Source of the DNA: Candidatus Fermentibacterota bacterium
GTDB lineage: Bacteria; Fermentibacterota; Fermentibacteria; Fermentibacterales; JCC-6
Direction of reading: 5' to 3'
Assembly (NCBI GenBank): GCA_030592645.1
Contig: JAUVIR010000006.1
Location: 1-63,328 of the forward strand
Length of the DNA stretch: 63,328 nucleotides
Shown: piece after piece, positions 1 through 8,834 of the stretch
Numbering within the stretch: position 1 is the stretch's first letter
Layout of the letters: each line of letters opens with the position of its first letter
Translations under genes and position numbers: made by a program
The notes under the pieces: model-generated
What the model was told of the DNA's origin: nothing
Seen by the model: only the letters and a program-made list of their open reading frames with translations
Database searches by the model: none

Positions 1-47
1 GCCTTCCAAGCTGAGGGTCGCGGGTTCGACCCCCGTCTCCCGCTCCA
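1..47 (+). tRNA. tRNA-Gly(TCC), 3' part only
   Basis: This is the 3' part of a tRNA cut by the left window edge. The anticodon loop (3-9) reads CTTCCAA, giving anticodon TCC at 5-7. The T-arm with GGTTCGA and the acceptor strand TCCCGC follow, with discriminator T44 and an encoded CCA at 45-47. A tRNA-Gly and tRNA-Thr pair in front of tuf is the same arrangement as the E. coli tufB locus. Confidence 0.9.
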
Positions 48-128
48 GCCGGGAATTGAAGCTGAAGATAGTGCGGTGTATAACCGCTTGAACCGGCAAA
101 GTGGTTTATTTGGGCAAATACTGCCGGA

Positions 129-204
<76 letters not shown>

Positions 205-290
205 GGCAGATGAAATAAGCGGTAAATTGAAGCTGAACACAGGATCAGCACTTATCCATTGATGAGGGATTAAAAAGAAAAGGAGAAATC

Positions 291-1490
291 ATGGCCAAGG
301 AGAAGTTTGAGAGGACCAAACCACACGTTAATGTGGGAACGATTGGTCACATTGATCATGGCAAGACAACCCTTACGGCTGCAATAACCAAGTGTCTGGC
401 TACGCAGTTTTCAAATGTAAGCTTTGTTGAGTTCGACATGATCGATAACGCTCCGGAAGAGAAGAAGCGCGGAATAACAATCGCAACTTCACATCAGGAG
501 TACGAGACTGAGAACAGGCATTACGCCCACGTAGACTGCCCTGGTCATGCCGATTACATCAAGAACATGATCACGGGAGCCGCCCAGATGGATGGCGCCA
601 TACTTGTTATCGCCGCCAATGACGGTGTTATGGAACAGACGAAGGAACATGTGCTTCTCGCACGTCAGGTTAACGTTCCCAGAATGGTTGTATTCCTTAA
701 CAAAGTCGACATGATCGATGATGACGAGCTTCTTGATTTCGTTGAAATGGAAGTCGGGGAACTCCTTGAGAAGTACGGATTCGATACCGATTCTCCAATT
801 ATCAGAGGAAGCGCCCTCAAGGCTCTCAATTCCGATGGATCCCAGGATAACGAAGACGCGAAGTGCGTCTACGAACTTATGGCAGCGGTGGATTCATGGA
901 TCCCTACACCAGTACGTGACACAGAGAAGCCCTTCCTCATGCCTGTAGAAGATGTATTCTCTATTGAGGGACGCGGTACAGTAGGTACTGGCAGAATCGA
1001 AAGAGGAATAGTTCATACGGGTGACAAGCTTCAGCGTATCGGAATCCACGAAACCATAGAAACCGTATGCACCGGTGTTGAAATGTTCCGGAAGATTCTG
1101 GATGAAGGACAGGCTGGAGACAATGTAGGCCTCCTTCTGCGCGGATTGAAGAAGGATCAGCTCGAAAGAGGAATGGTTCTCGCGAAACCCGGTTCGGTTA
1201 CTCCTCACACCGAGTTCTACGCCAACATCATTATTCTCAGTGAAAAGGACGGCGGCAGGAAGAAGCATTTCAAGACCGGTTACCGTCCTCAGTTCTACTT
1301 CCGTACAACCGATGTTACGGGTGAGATCGAGCTTCCGGAAGGCCGCGAGATGGCCCTCCCCGGTGATAATATCGATGGAGTAAAAGTCAATCTTATTACT
1401 CCTATAGCCCTGGAAGAGGGGCTCCGTTTCGCTATCCGTGAAGGTGGCCGTACAGTGGGTCATGGACTTGTAGATAAGATTGCAGAATAG
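291..1490 (+). CDS. tuf: Elongation factor Tu
   Basis: EF-Tu is the GTPase that delivers aminoacyl-tRNA to the ribosomal A site. The 399-residue product has the expected length. The P-loop GHIDHGKT lies near residue 19, followed by DCPGH and NKVD, and then domain II ([13 protein letters not shown]) and domain III. The start has a clear AAGGAG site 8 bases upstream. Switch I reads RGITIATSH where RGITINT(A/S)H is usual, and the following G-domain stretch reads [13 protein letters not shown] where AADGPMPQTREH is usual, so it is somewhat divergent. It is preceded by tRNA-Thr and followed by rpmG, the tufB-type context; there is no second tuf after fusA in this window. Confidence 0.96.
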   Translation: MAKEKFERTKPHVNVGTIGHIDHGKTTLTAAITKCLATQFSNVSFVEFDMIDNAPEEKKRGITIATSHQEYETENRHYAHVDCPGHADYIKNMITGAAQMDGAILVIAANDGVMEQTKEHVLLARQVNVPRMVVFLNKVDMIDDDELLDFVEMEVGELLEKYGFDTDSPIIRGSALKALNSDGSQDNEDAKCVYELMAAVDSWIPTPVRDTEKPFLMPVEDVFSIEGRGTVGTGRIERGIVHTGDKLQRIGIHETIETVCTGVEMFRKILDEGQAGDNVGLLLRGLKKDQLERGMVLAKPGSVTPHTEFYANIIILSEKDGGRKKHFKTGYRPQFYFRTTDVTGEIELPEGREMALPGDNIDGVKVNLITPIALEEGLRFAIREGGRTVGHGLVDKIAE

Positions 1491-1502
1491 ACAGGATGTA
1501 AA

Positions 1503-1652
1503 GTGAGGGTAATAATCACACTCGCCTGCCAGGAATGTAGACAGCGTAACTACAGCACAACGAAGAACCGCACTACGGATACCGGCAGAATGGAAATGAA
1601 GAAGTATTGCAAATTTTGCAATAAGCATACCCTTCACAGGGAAACGAAGTAA
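1503..1652 (+). CDS. rpmG: 50S ribosomal protein L33 (zinc-binding form)
   Basis: A 49-residue protein of the large subunit starts at GTG 1503. Two CxxC pairs (CQEC near residue 9 and CKFC near residue 36) make it the zinc-binding form. The central [18 protein letters not shown] matches the L33 consensus. An AGGATG motif precedes the start. It lies between tuf and tRNA-Trp, a common bacterial placement ahead of secE-nusG. Confidence 0.93.
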   Translation: MRVIITLACQECRQRNYSTTKNRTTDTGRMEMKKYCKFCNKHTLHRETK

Positions 1653-1668
1653 TCTATTCTAGTTGCGC

Positions 1669-1744
1669 AGGGTCGTAGCACAATTGGTAGTGCACCGGTC
1701 TCCAAATCCGGGGGTTGAGGGTTCAAGTCCTTCCGGCCCTGCCA
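1669..1744 (+). tRNA. tRNA-Trp(CCA)
   Basis: The acceptor AGGGTCG (1669-1675) pairs with CGGCCCT with one G-U. The anticodon loop CTCCAAA gives anticodon CCA. The T-loop is GTTCAAGTC, the discriminator is G1741, and CCA is encoded at 1742-1744. The pair at positions 31-39 is T-T, a small irregularity in the anticodon stem. The gene sits between rpmG and secE, as in many bacteria. Confidence 0.95.
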
Positions 1745-1796
1745 CCATCCTTAGAGGGAATTAAGGACAGTCTCCTAGTAAGGAAGAGGACAAATT

Positions 1797-2033
1797 ATGG
1801 CTCGTAGTCAGACCCGTGACGGCAACTTTATTGTGAGGGGTATCAAGACTGCCATCAGATTTCTTATTGAGGTCAAGGCAGAACTGACGAAAGTTACATG
1901 GCCGACAAAAGAAGAAGTTATTTCATCAACGTGGGTTGTTCTTTTCGGAGTGGGAATAACAGCAGTATGGGTTTTTGCCGCTGATCAGGCATCCGCTATT
2001 ATGATAAACGGCCTCATAAGGCTGATTCACTAG
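1797..2033 (+). CDS. secE: Preprotein translocase subunit SecE
   Basis: SecE is the small clamp subunit of the SecYEG translocon. The 78-residue product is of the short single-span type. An amphipathic region with the SecE signature FLIEVKAELTKVTWPTKEE (residues ~22-40) is followed by one membrane segment (~45-68). A strong AGGAAGAGGA site precedes ATG 1797. It is adjacent to nusG in the universal secE-nusG arrangement; secY and secG are also in this window. Confidence 0.95.
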   Translation: MARSQTRDGNFIVRGIKTAIRFLIEVKAELTKVTWPTKEEVISSTWVVLFGVGITAVWVFAADQASAIMINGLIRLIH

Positions 2034-2066
2034 AAGCCGACAGCTGCAGTATTAAAGGACAGGATT

Positions 2067-2666
2067 ATGGTTGAAGAAGAAACCACTGAACAGGAAATAG
2101 TTGAAGAAGAGATCTCAGGTGAGGAAGAGGATAACAGTAAATTTGCCTGGTACGTGGTAAATTCATTCTCCGGGTATGAGAAACGTGTCATGAAATTTCT
2201 TGAGGGACAGCTCAGCAGGAAATATCCCGACAGTATAGGAAAAATCCTTATTCCGACTCAGGAAATCACTTCGAATGTCAGGGGAAGGAAGACATCCCGG
2301 AAGAAAAAGCTCTATCCGGGCTACGTTTTCGTTCAGCTTGATCTAAGCCCCGAGATTATCATGGACATCCGGTCCATGAGCAACGTCAGCGGTTTTCCAC
2401 CTATGAACCAGGGAAATCCAGTACCGTTGACCGATGACGAGATCAGCCGCCTGAAAGGACAGGCTGATGGTTCGAGCAAAACGAAGATTGTAAGAGTACC
2501 GTACTCGGTGGGACAGACTGTAAGAGTAACAGAGGGCCCGTTCAATAATTTTACCGGGGTTGTGGAATCGATCAATCCCGAGCGCGGCAGGGTGAGGGTA
2601 ATATTCACCATTTTTGGCCGCAAAGCGCCTGTGGAGATTGATTTTTCACAGGTTCGTCAGGTCTGA
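2067..2666 (+). CDS. nusG: Transcription termination/antitermination factor NusG
   Basis: NusG binds RNA polymerase and couples it to Rho or to the leading ribosome. The 199-residue protein has an acidic Glu-rich N-terminal extension of about 25 residues, then the NGN domain (AWYVVNSFSGYEKRV...PGYVFVQLDL), and a C-terminal KOW domain (VRVTEGPFNNFTGVVESI). It is followed by a terminator-like hairpin before rplK, so read-through there may set the level of the L11 operon. Confidence 0.95.
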   Translation: MVEEETTEQEIVEEEISGEEEDNSKFAWYVVNSFSGYEKRVMKFLEGQLSRKYPDSIGKILIPTQEITSNVRGRKTSRKKKLYPGYVFVQLDLSPEIIMDIRSMSNVSGFPPMNQGNPVPLTDDEISRLKGQADGSSKTKIVRVPYSVGQTVRVTEGPFNNFTGVVESINPERGRVRVIFTIFGRKAPVEIDFSQVRQV

Positions 2667-2685
2667 CCTAAGGCCGAACTTAACT

Positions 2686-2745
2686 TGAGACGGAATGATC
2701 CGTCTCATTTTGGAAAGGCTGCTGTAACCAACATGGGGAGGTTAC
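2686..2745 (+). promoter_or_regulatory. rplK leader: terminator-like hairpin plus second hairpin
   Basis: The nusG-rplK gap holds a 9-bp perfect stem TGAGACGGA/TCCGTCTCA (2686-2694 with 2699-2707), a 4-nt loop and a TTTT tail, which resembles a weak intrinsic terminator or attenuator. A second hairpin GTAACC/GGTTAC (2724-2729 with 2740-2745) has a GGGGA-containing loop. L1 is known to repress the L11 operon by binding leader RNA in other bacteria, so the second hairpin is a candidate L1 site. That role is an inference. Confidence 0.5.
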
Positions 2746-2771
2746 TGCGGCAATAGGAAGGAGTACTTACC

Positions 2772-3197
2772 ATGGCTAAGAGGATTCTAGGTATGGTAAA
2801 GCTTCAGCTGCCCGCAGGGCAGGCAACACCGGCTCCACCCGTAGGTCCCGCTCTGGGACAGTATGGGATCAACCTTGCCGGTTTCTGTAAGGAATTCAAT
2901 GCCCGAACCCGGGGGAGCGAAGGACTTATTATACCTGCGGTCGTTAGCGTCTTTAAAGACAGAAGCTTTACTTTTATTCTGAAATCCCCTCCAGCTGCGG
3001 TTCTTTTGAAAAGAGCTGCCGGGCTGGCGAAGGGATCTCCGGAATCCAACCGGGAAAAAGTTGGTACGGTTACTACGGAGCAGTGCCGCGAGATCGTTAA
3101 GCTCAAGGAGAAAGATCTCAATGCTGCATCCATGGAGGCGGCGGTTTCCATGATCGCGGGTACCGCAAGGAGCATGGGTTTGGAGGTTGTGGATTGA
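2772..3197 (+). CDS. rplK: 50S ribosomal protein L11
   Basis: L11 binds the GTPase-associated centre of 23S rRNA and supports factor-dependent GTP hydrolysis. The 141-residue length is canonical. The N-terminal domain has the proline helix [17 protein letters not shown], and the C-terminal domain the RNA-binding [10 protein letters not shown] region. AGGAAGGAG precedes ATG 2772. The stop is one base short of the rplA start, implying translational coupling. Confidence 0.97.
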   Translation: MAKRILGMVKLQLPAGQATPAPPVGPALGQYGINLAGFCKEFNARTRGSEGLIIPAVVSVFKDRSFTFILKSPPAAVLLKRAAGLAKGSPESNREKVGTVTTEQCREIVKLKEKDLNAASMEAAVSMIAGTARSMGLEVVD

Positions 3198-3198
3198 T

Positions 3199-3903
3199 AT
3201 GGCACGAATGAGTAAAAGATTCCGCCAGGTCCGCGAGAGTATGGATAAAGATAAAAAATACACACTTGATGAAAGCTGTGAGCTTGTCAAGAAACTTGCA
3301 ACTGCCGGTTTTGACGAGACTGTTGAGATTGCCATCTCGCTGAACGTTAATCCCAAGTATGCCGAACAGATGGTCAGAGGATCATGTGTTCTGCCCAATG
3401 GTACAGGTAAAATTGCCAGAGTTGTAGTTTTTGCTACGGGAGAGAAGGCTGATCAGGCAAAGGAAGCTGGAGCTGACTTTGTCGGTGATGAAGATCTCGC
3501 CACCAGGATTCAGGGTGGATGGCTAGACTTTGATGTGGTCATCGCCAGTCCTGACATGATGAGAACAGTTGGTAAACTGGGAAGGGTACTGGGTCCGAGA
3601 GGTCTTATGCCCAACCCCAAGATAGGAACGGTAACCGAAGATGTTGCAGGAGCGGTTGCAGAGGCCAAAGCCGGAAAGATCACCTTCAGGGTGGATAAGA
3701 CCGGCAACCTTCACGTACCGGTGGGTAAAGCCAGTTTTGAGAAGGAAGCCCTGGAGCAGAATGTCATGTCCTTCTACGAGAAGGTACTGCAGCTCAGACC
3801 GTCAACCGTTAAGGGACAATACATGAAGAACATATCAGTTTCGTCCACAATGGGACCCGGAATAAAGATCGATTTTAACGATCTACGGGCCAAGATGCGA
3901 TAG
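3199..3903 (+). CDS. rplA: 50S ribosomal protein L1
   Basis: L1 forms the mobile stalk at the E site and in many bacteria represses its own operon. ATG 3199 was chosen because it gives [10 protein letters not shown] and lies about 11 bases after the GGAGG inside the end of rplK; a longer frame to 3187 adds no family sequence. The 234-residue product carries the L1 signature around [17 protein letters not shown] (near residue 125). Confidence 0.96.
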   Translation: MARMSKRFRQVRESMDKDKKYTLDESCELVKKLATAGFDETVEIAISLNVNPKYAEQMVRGSCVLPNGTGKIARVVVFATGEKADQAKEAGADFVGDEDLATRIQGGWLDFDVVIASPDMMRTVGKLGRVLGPRGLMPNPKIGTVTEDVAGAVAEAKAGKITFRVDKTGNLHVPVGKASFEKEALEQNVMSFYEKVLQLRPSTVKGQYMKNISVSSTMGPGIKIDFNDLRAKMR

Positions 3904-3917
3904 GTGGTGATATACAG

Positions 3918-4451
3918 ATGGCTGTTTCAAGAAAGCAGAAAGAGAACGTTGTAGCCACCCTCACCCAGGATCTGGGCGAAGCAGGATCGGTCATACTGAC
4001 CGATTTTACCGGGGTCAACGTTGAGACAATGACTGAACTCAGAAGTCAGATGCGTGAGAATAACGTTAGCTTCACCATTGTCAAGAACACACTTCTCCGT
4101 AGAATCTTCAATGATATAGAAGTTAAGGATGATGAGGGTATCTATGCGATGATGGAAGGCCCGACAGCGCTGGCATATTGCGCTGATGAAGTCCTTCCCA
4201 TCAAAATCATCAAGAAATTTGCTAAGAATCACAAAGGACTTCCGCTGGTCAAGGGCGGCTTTGTGGCAGGTGAGACTTACGACGCCGGCAAACTGATGCG
4301 TTTAGCCGATATTCCTTCGAGAGATGAGCTTATTGCGAAGTTTATGGGCTCTGCCCGCTCGCCTTTGCAGGGTTTCGTTTCTGTAAGCAGTGGAATAATC
4401 AAGAAATTCTTCTATGCAGTTAATGCAATACGGGAGAGCAAGGAAAACTAA
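3918..4451 (+). CDS. rplJ: 50S ribosomal protein L10
   Basis: L10 anchors the L7/L12 dimers to the ribosome. The 177-residue product has the typical N-terminal rRNA-binding domain (VILTDFTGVNVETMTELR, VKNTLLRRIF) and a C-terminal helix for L7/L12. The gap from rplA is only 14 bases, too short for the long autoregulatory leader seen in E. coli, so rplJ is probably controlled together with the L11 and L1 genes. Confidence 0.96.
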   Translation: MAVSRKQKENVVATLTQDLGEAGSVILTDFTGVNVETMTELRSQMRENNVSFTIVKNTLLRRIFNDIEVKDDEGIYAMMEGPTALAYCADEVLPIKIIKKFAKNHKGLPLVKGGFVAGETYDAGKLMRLADIPSRDELIAKFMGSARSPLQGFVSVSSGIIKKFFYAVNAIRESKEN

Positions 4452-4499
4452 TAAGAGTGGCGGAACCCCTGACGGGTACTGCAGCAAATGGAGGAAAAA

Positions 4500-4880
4500 A
4501 TGAGTGATCTCAAAAAGGCTGATATCATAGAAGCCATTTCAAGCATGACTGTTCTGGAACTTGCCGAACTCGTTGAAGAGATGGAAGAGAAGTTTGGTGT
4601 ATCGGCAGCGGCACCGGCTGCTGCTGCAGTGGCAGCGCCGGCTGAAGCAGGCGGCTCATCGGAAGAGAAGACCGAGTTCGATCTCATCCTTGTAGACTTC
4701 GGTGCGAAGAAGATCCCCGTTATCAAGGTAGTGAAGGATGTTCTTGAGCTGAATCTCAAGGAAGCCAAGGATCTTGTGGATAACGTTCCTTCCAAGCTTC
4801 GTGAGGAAATGGACAAAGATGAAGCCGAAGCACTCAAGAAACAGCTTGAGGAAGCTGGAGCAACAGTCAAGCTTCAGTAG
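4500..4880 (+). CDS. rplL: 50S ribosomal protein L7/L12
   Basis: This is the multicopy stalk protein that recruits translation GTPases. ATG 4500 is used because GGAGG lies 8 bases upstream; the in-frame ATG at 4488 would place that site inside the gene. The 126-residue protein has an N-terminal dimerisation helix, an Ala/Pro-rich hinge (residues ~35-50) and the C-terminal domain beginning [16 protein letters not shown]. Confidence 0.96.
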   Translation: MSDLKKADIIEAISSMTVLELAELVEEMEEKFGVSAAAPAAAAVAAPAEAGGSSEEKTEFDLILVDFGAKKIPVIKVVKDVLELNLKEAKDLVDNVPSKLREEMDKDEAEALKKQLEEAGATVKLQ

Positions 4881-4898
4881 CATCCAGCAGTGAATTGC

Positions 4899-4925
4899 GG
4901 CGGGGGAGGCAGAACCTCTCTCGCC
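4899..4925 (+). promoter_or_regulatory. rplL-rpoB intercistronic hairpin
   Basis: An 11-bp stem, GGCGGGGGAGG (4899-4909) with CCTCTCTCGCC (4915-4925), including G-U pairs and a 5-nt loop CAGAA, sits between rplL and rpoB. No T-tract follows, so it is not a strong terminator. In E. coli this junction holds a partial attenuator and an RNase III site that lower rpoBC expression relative to ribosomal proteins. A similar role here is an inference. Confidence 0.55.
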
Positions 4926-4995
4926 GTTCGTACCGTACTGAATTGAAATCGTTTTATCGTAAATTCACTTCCTAACAGGCGTGAGGAGTGATCAG

Positions 4996-7900
4996 GTGAA
5001 GGTTAACAGACCTGTAAAGAATTATTCCGAAGTACAACCGGTAATTGACATACCGGATCTGCTTAAAATACAGAGAGAATCTTTCAGCAGATTTCTGCAG
5101 GATGATGTTCCCCCGGATGAACGTCTTCCTCAGGGTCTTCATAAGATTTTCCAGGATACTTTCCCCATCGAGAGCAGCAACCGTGAATTCTCGCTGGAGT
5201 ACGTTTCTTACGAACTGGGCATTCCAAAGTACACTGTTCAGGAAGCCATGGATAAGGGACTCAGTTATTCGGTACCGCTGACAGCGCTGCTCAGGCTCGT
5301 TTTCAGGAACCTTATGGATACAGAGGACGGCAAACCTTCCCCTGATTCCTGGAAAGTATCCAGGATCATCGACCAGTCAGTATTCTTGGGGGAACTTCCC
5401 CTCATGACAAAAGCCGGATCCTTTGTGATAAATGGAGCTGAGAGGGTAATCGTAAATCAGCTGCACAGAAGCCCGGGTGTGTTCTTCGAAGAAACAACCA
5501 TGCAGCGGGGCAATAGAATTTACAAATCCAGAGTAATTCCCCTGAGGGGATCCTGGCTGGATCTGAAGCTTGATCACAACGATATAATTTACGTGAACAT
5601 AGACAGACGCCCCAAAAGAATACCTGTAACCATGCTTCTTCGCGCTCTTGGTCTGGGTTCGGACGCAGTTATATTATCGAGCTTCTATCCGAAAGTAACG
5701 AAAGATCTTGAATCCGCTCTCAAGAGCCGATCAAAAGCTATCGAGCTTGTTCTCAAATCCTTTGCTGAGGATATCGTTGATCCCTCGACCGGAGAACTTC
5801 TTGCCCACTGCGATGAACCTGTGGAGACCATCGACAAGATCGAAATGCTTGTTGAGCACGGGATCAAAGAGGCTGATTTCCTGGCACCGCGTATGGAAAC
5901 CAACGATTTCGACGGTATCAGGAAAACCCTTGCCAAGGAAGCCACATCTCTTGGAGCCGGAGTTGAGAAGAATGAAGATTCGGCCACAATGTGGATCTAC
6001 GAAGCGCTCAGAGGTACTGATGCGCCTAATCTTGATCACGCGAGAAGCTACCTCAGATCGATGTTCTTCGATTCAAAACGATACAGTCTCAGTGAGGTTG
6101 GAAGATACAAGCTTAACGAGCGCCTGAATATCTCCACTTCAATGGAGAAACTGACTCTCACCGTACCTGATATGGTTGCCATTGTTGAAAACCTCATCAG
6201 ACTTCGCGAGGGTAGAAATACTTCGGACGATATTGACCATCTCGGAAACAGGAGGGTCAGAACGGTTGGAGAACTTCTCGGACAGGAATTCTCAAAGGGA
6301 CTCAGTAGAATGGCGAGAACCATAAGGGACAGAATGGGGCATCAGGACCGCGAAAAATTAACTCCCCATGATCTTGTCAACTCCAGAACCCTGTCAAGCG
6401 TGATAAACACCTTTTTTGGTTCCAGCCAGCTTTCGCAGTTCATGGAGCAGACCAATCCTCTTGCCGAACTTACTCATAAGAGAAGAACCAGTGCTCTCGG
6501 ACAGGGTGGATTGACCAGAGAAAGGGCAGGTTTCGATGTCAGGGATGTGCATCATACACATTACGGACGCATGTGCCCGGTTGAAACTCCTGAAGGACCC
6601 AATATCGGGCTGATCACTACTCTGGCTGTTTTCGCCTCCATTAACAGGTTCGGCTTTCTGGAAACACCCTACCGCCGCGTTATCGATGGAAAGGTAACAG
6701 ACGAAGTCGTTTACCTTTCTGCCGACAGGGAAGACCGCACCACAATAGCTGAAGCCGATGCGCCATTGGATAAAGAGGGCAATCTTGTTGGACCCCTTGT
6801 AAGAACCAGGCGTGCAGGGACATTCCCGATGATATCCCCGAGTGATGTTGAATTCATCGATGTCAGTCCCAGACAGCTTGTAGGCGTTTCCGCCGCTCTG
6901 ATACCTTTCCTTGAGCATGATGACGCGAACAGGGCGCTTATGGGTTCGAATATGCAGCGTCAGGCGGTTCCTCTTCTCTACCCCCATTCTCCCATTGTAG
7001 GAACCGGCATGGAAGTAAGGGCTGCATTTGATTCTGGAACCCTTGTCACAGCGCTCAGAGCTGGAATCGTACAGGAAGTTGACGCTTCTCATATAGTCGT
7101 AAAAGCCGACTGTGAGGTGCATGATTTCAACAGATTTGATACCTATCACCTGAACAAGTTCAAAAGGACGAACCAGGATACGTGCTCCAACCAGAGACCC
7201 CTTGTGAACGTTGGTGACGTTGTTAAGAAGGGTTCAGTTCTGGCGGATGGTATGGCAACCGAGAACGGTATACTCGCGCTCGGTGTCAATGCAACGGTGG
7301 CTTTTGTTCCATGGAACGGCTACAATTTCGAGGATGCTATTGTTGTCAGTGAAAGGATAATCAGGAACGATGCCTTCACTTCGGTCCATGTTGTTGAACT
7401 TGAGACGCAGTTCAGAGAGACAAAACTCGGTCCTGAAGAACTTACAAGAGAACTTCCCAGTGTTGACAATCCCGAAGAGATAGTCGACCTGGATGAAGAC
7501 GGCATTATTAAGATCGGTTCAAGAGTGAGGGAAAGGGATATCCTTGTAGGTAAGATCACACCAAAGGGTGAACAGGATCTGTCCCCATCCGAACGCTTGA
7601 TCAGAGCCATATTCGGCCAGAAGGCGGGGGACGTGAAGGACGCATCTCTGCGGGCGCCCACCGGTATGGATGGTATGGTTATCGATGTGAAAGTTTTCTC
7701 CAGGAAGGACAAAACTGAAAGAACCCGACGTGAGATAGATGAGAAGCGGGACAGGTTCAGAGACGAATTCGAGGAAAATGAGAAGCGTCTGTTCGCGGAA
7801 AGAGATGAACTTCTCTTTGAGATTCTCCGGGGACAGAAAGCTGTCAGTCTGGTTGATAAGCTTACAGGAGAGGTGCTGGTTCCCTCCGGGAGGAAACTCT

Positions 7901-8832
7901 CTGCATCTTTCCTGAACAAAGTAAATTTTTCTGATATAGATTCAAGTCAGCAGCTTGTAGATGACCTTAAGGCTGATGATGAAACACGACAGATACTCAG
8001 GAATGCTGCAAAGGAATACAAGAGACTGGAAAACGAGCTGGAAACCGTAGAGGAGAAGCTCATGCGGGGTGACGATCTTCCCCCCGGAGTCATCAAGACA
8101 GTAAAAGTCTACCTGGCGAAACGCCGTAAGCTGCAGGTCGGTGACAAGATGGCCGGAAGGCATGGAAACAAGGGCGTTGTAAGCATAATTGTTCCTCAGG
8201 AGGATATGCCCTATCTGCCTGATGGAACTCCAATAGATATCTGCCTCAACCCGCTCGGAGTACCGAGCAGGATGAACGTTGGGCAGATAATGGAAACAAA
8301 TATCGGATGGGCCGCGAAAAAAGTGGGTTACGACGTTGTTTCACCCGTGTTCGATTCTGCAACTAACATTGAGATCGAAGATGCTCTCGAGGAAGCCGGT
8401 TTAGACAGAGACGGCAAAACTGTACTCTTCGACGGCAGGACCGGTGATCCATTCGATCAGAGGGTCACTGTCGGAACCATGTATATGATGAAACTGGCGC
8501 ATCAGGTTGAGGACAAACTCCACGCAAGGGCTACAGGCCCCTATGCGATGGTTACTCAGCAGCCTCTCGGAGGCAAAGCGCAGAATGGTGGTCAGCGATT
8601 GGGAGAGATGGAAGTATGGGCTCTTGAAGCCTACGGTGCGGCGCATTGCCTGAAGGAAATGCTCACCATCAAGTCGGATGACGTTGATGGAAGGGCTCGT
8701 GCCTACAGCGCAATGGTGAACGGAGAAAATATTCCGCAATCCCTGACTCCCGAATCATTCAACGTTCTCCAGAATGAAATGAGGAGCCTTGCTCTGGATG
8801 TTGAATTACTGCCCGCAGAAGGGGAGGAATAA
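4996..8832 (+). CDS. rpoB: DNA-directed RNA polymerase subunit beta
   Basis: This is the beta subunit, forming half of the catalytic cleft. GTG 4996 is preferred because GAGGAG lies 7 bases upstream; GTG 4981 is the alternative. The 1278-residue product carries the rifampicin-pocket segment GSSQLSQFMEQTNPLAE, ETPEGPNIGL, the switch/active-site KGEQDLSPSERL and GRHGNKGVVS. In the rifampicin cluster it has Glu where Asp516 (E. coli numbering) is usual, and SALGQGG in place of SALGPGG. It is two bases from rpoC. Confidence 0.97.
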   Translation: MKVNRPVKNYSEVQPVIDIPDLLKIQRESFSRFLQDDVPPDERLPQGLHKIFQDTFPIESSNREFSLEYVSYELGIPKYTVQEAMDKGLSYSVPLTALLRLVFRNLMDTEDGKPSPDSWKVSRIIDQSVFLGELPLMTKAGSFVINGAERVIVNQLHRSPGVFFEETTMQRGNRIYKSRVIPLRGSWLDLKLDHNDIIYVNIDRRPKRIPVTMLLRALGLGSDAVILSSFYPKVTKDLESALKSRSKAIELVLKSFAEDIVDPSTGELLAHCDEPVETIDKIEMLVEHGIKEADFLAPRMETNDFDGIRKTLAKEATSLGAGVEKNEDSATMWIYEALRGTDAPNLDHARSYLRSMFFDSKRYSLSEVGRYKLNERLNISTSMEKLTLTVPDMVAIVENLIRLREGRNTSDDIDHLGNRRVRTVGELLGQEFSKGLSRMARTIRDRMGHQDREKLTPHDLVNSRTLSSVINTFFGSSQLSQFMEQTNPLAELTHKRRTSALGQGGLTRERAGFDVRDVHHTHYGRMCPVETPEGPNIGLITTLAVFASINRFGFLETPYRRVIDGKVTDEVVYLSADREDRTTIAEADAPLDKEGNLVGPLVRTRRAGTFPMISPSDVEFIDVSPRQLVGVSAALIPFLEHDDANRALMGSNMQRQAVPLLYPHSPIVGTGMEVRAAFDSGTLVTALRAGIVQEVDASHIVVKADCEVHDFNRFDTYHLNKFKRTNQDTCSNQRPLVNVGDVVKKGSVLADGMATENGILALGVNATVAFVPWNGYNFEDAIVVSERIIRNDAFTSVHVVELETQFRETKLGPEELTRELPSVDNPEEIVDLDEDGIIKIGSRVRERDILVGKITPKGEQDLSPSERLIRAIFGQKAGDVKDASLRAPTGMDGMVIDVKVFSRKDKTERTRREIDEKRDRFRDEFEENEKRLFAERDELLFEILRGQKAVSLVDKLTGEVLVPSGRKLSASFLNKVNFSDIDSSQQLVDDLKADDETRQILRNAAKEYKRLENELETVEEKLMRGDDLPPGVIKTVKVYLAKRRKLQVGDKMAGRHGNKGVVSIIVPQEDMPYLPDGTPIDICLNPLGVPSRMNVGQIMETNIGWAAKKVGYDVVSPVFDSATNIEIEDALEEAGLDRDGKTVLFDGRTGDPFDQRVTVGTMYMMKLAHQVEDKLHARATGPYAMVTQQPLGGKAQNGGQRLGEMEVWALEAYGAAHCLKEMLTIKSDDVDGRARAYSAMVNGENIPQSLTPESFNVLQNEMRSLALDVELLPAEGEE

Positions 8833-8834
8833 AA

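Noticed and set aside
894-1637. 247-codon minus-strand frame across tuf and rpmG
   Set aside because: It is opposite two certain genes; composition is explained by their codon use.
2333-2623. Minus-strand frame inside nusG
   Set aside because: It is a shadow of the nusG KOW and NGN coding sequence.
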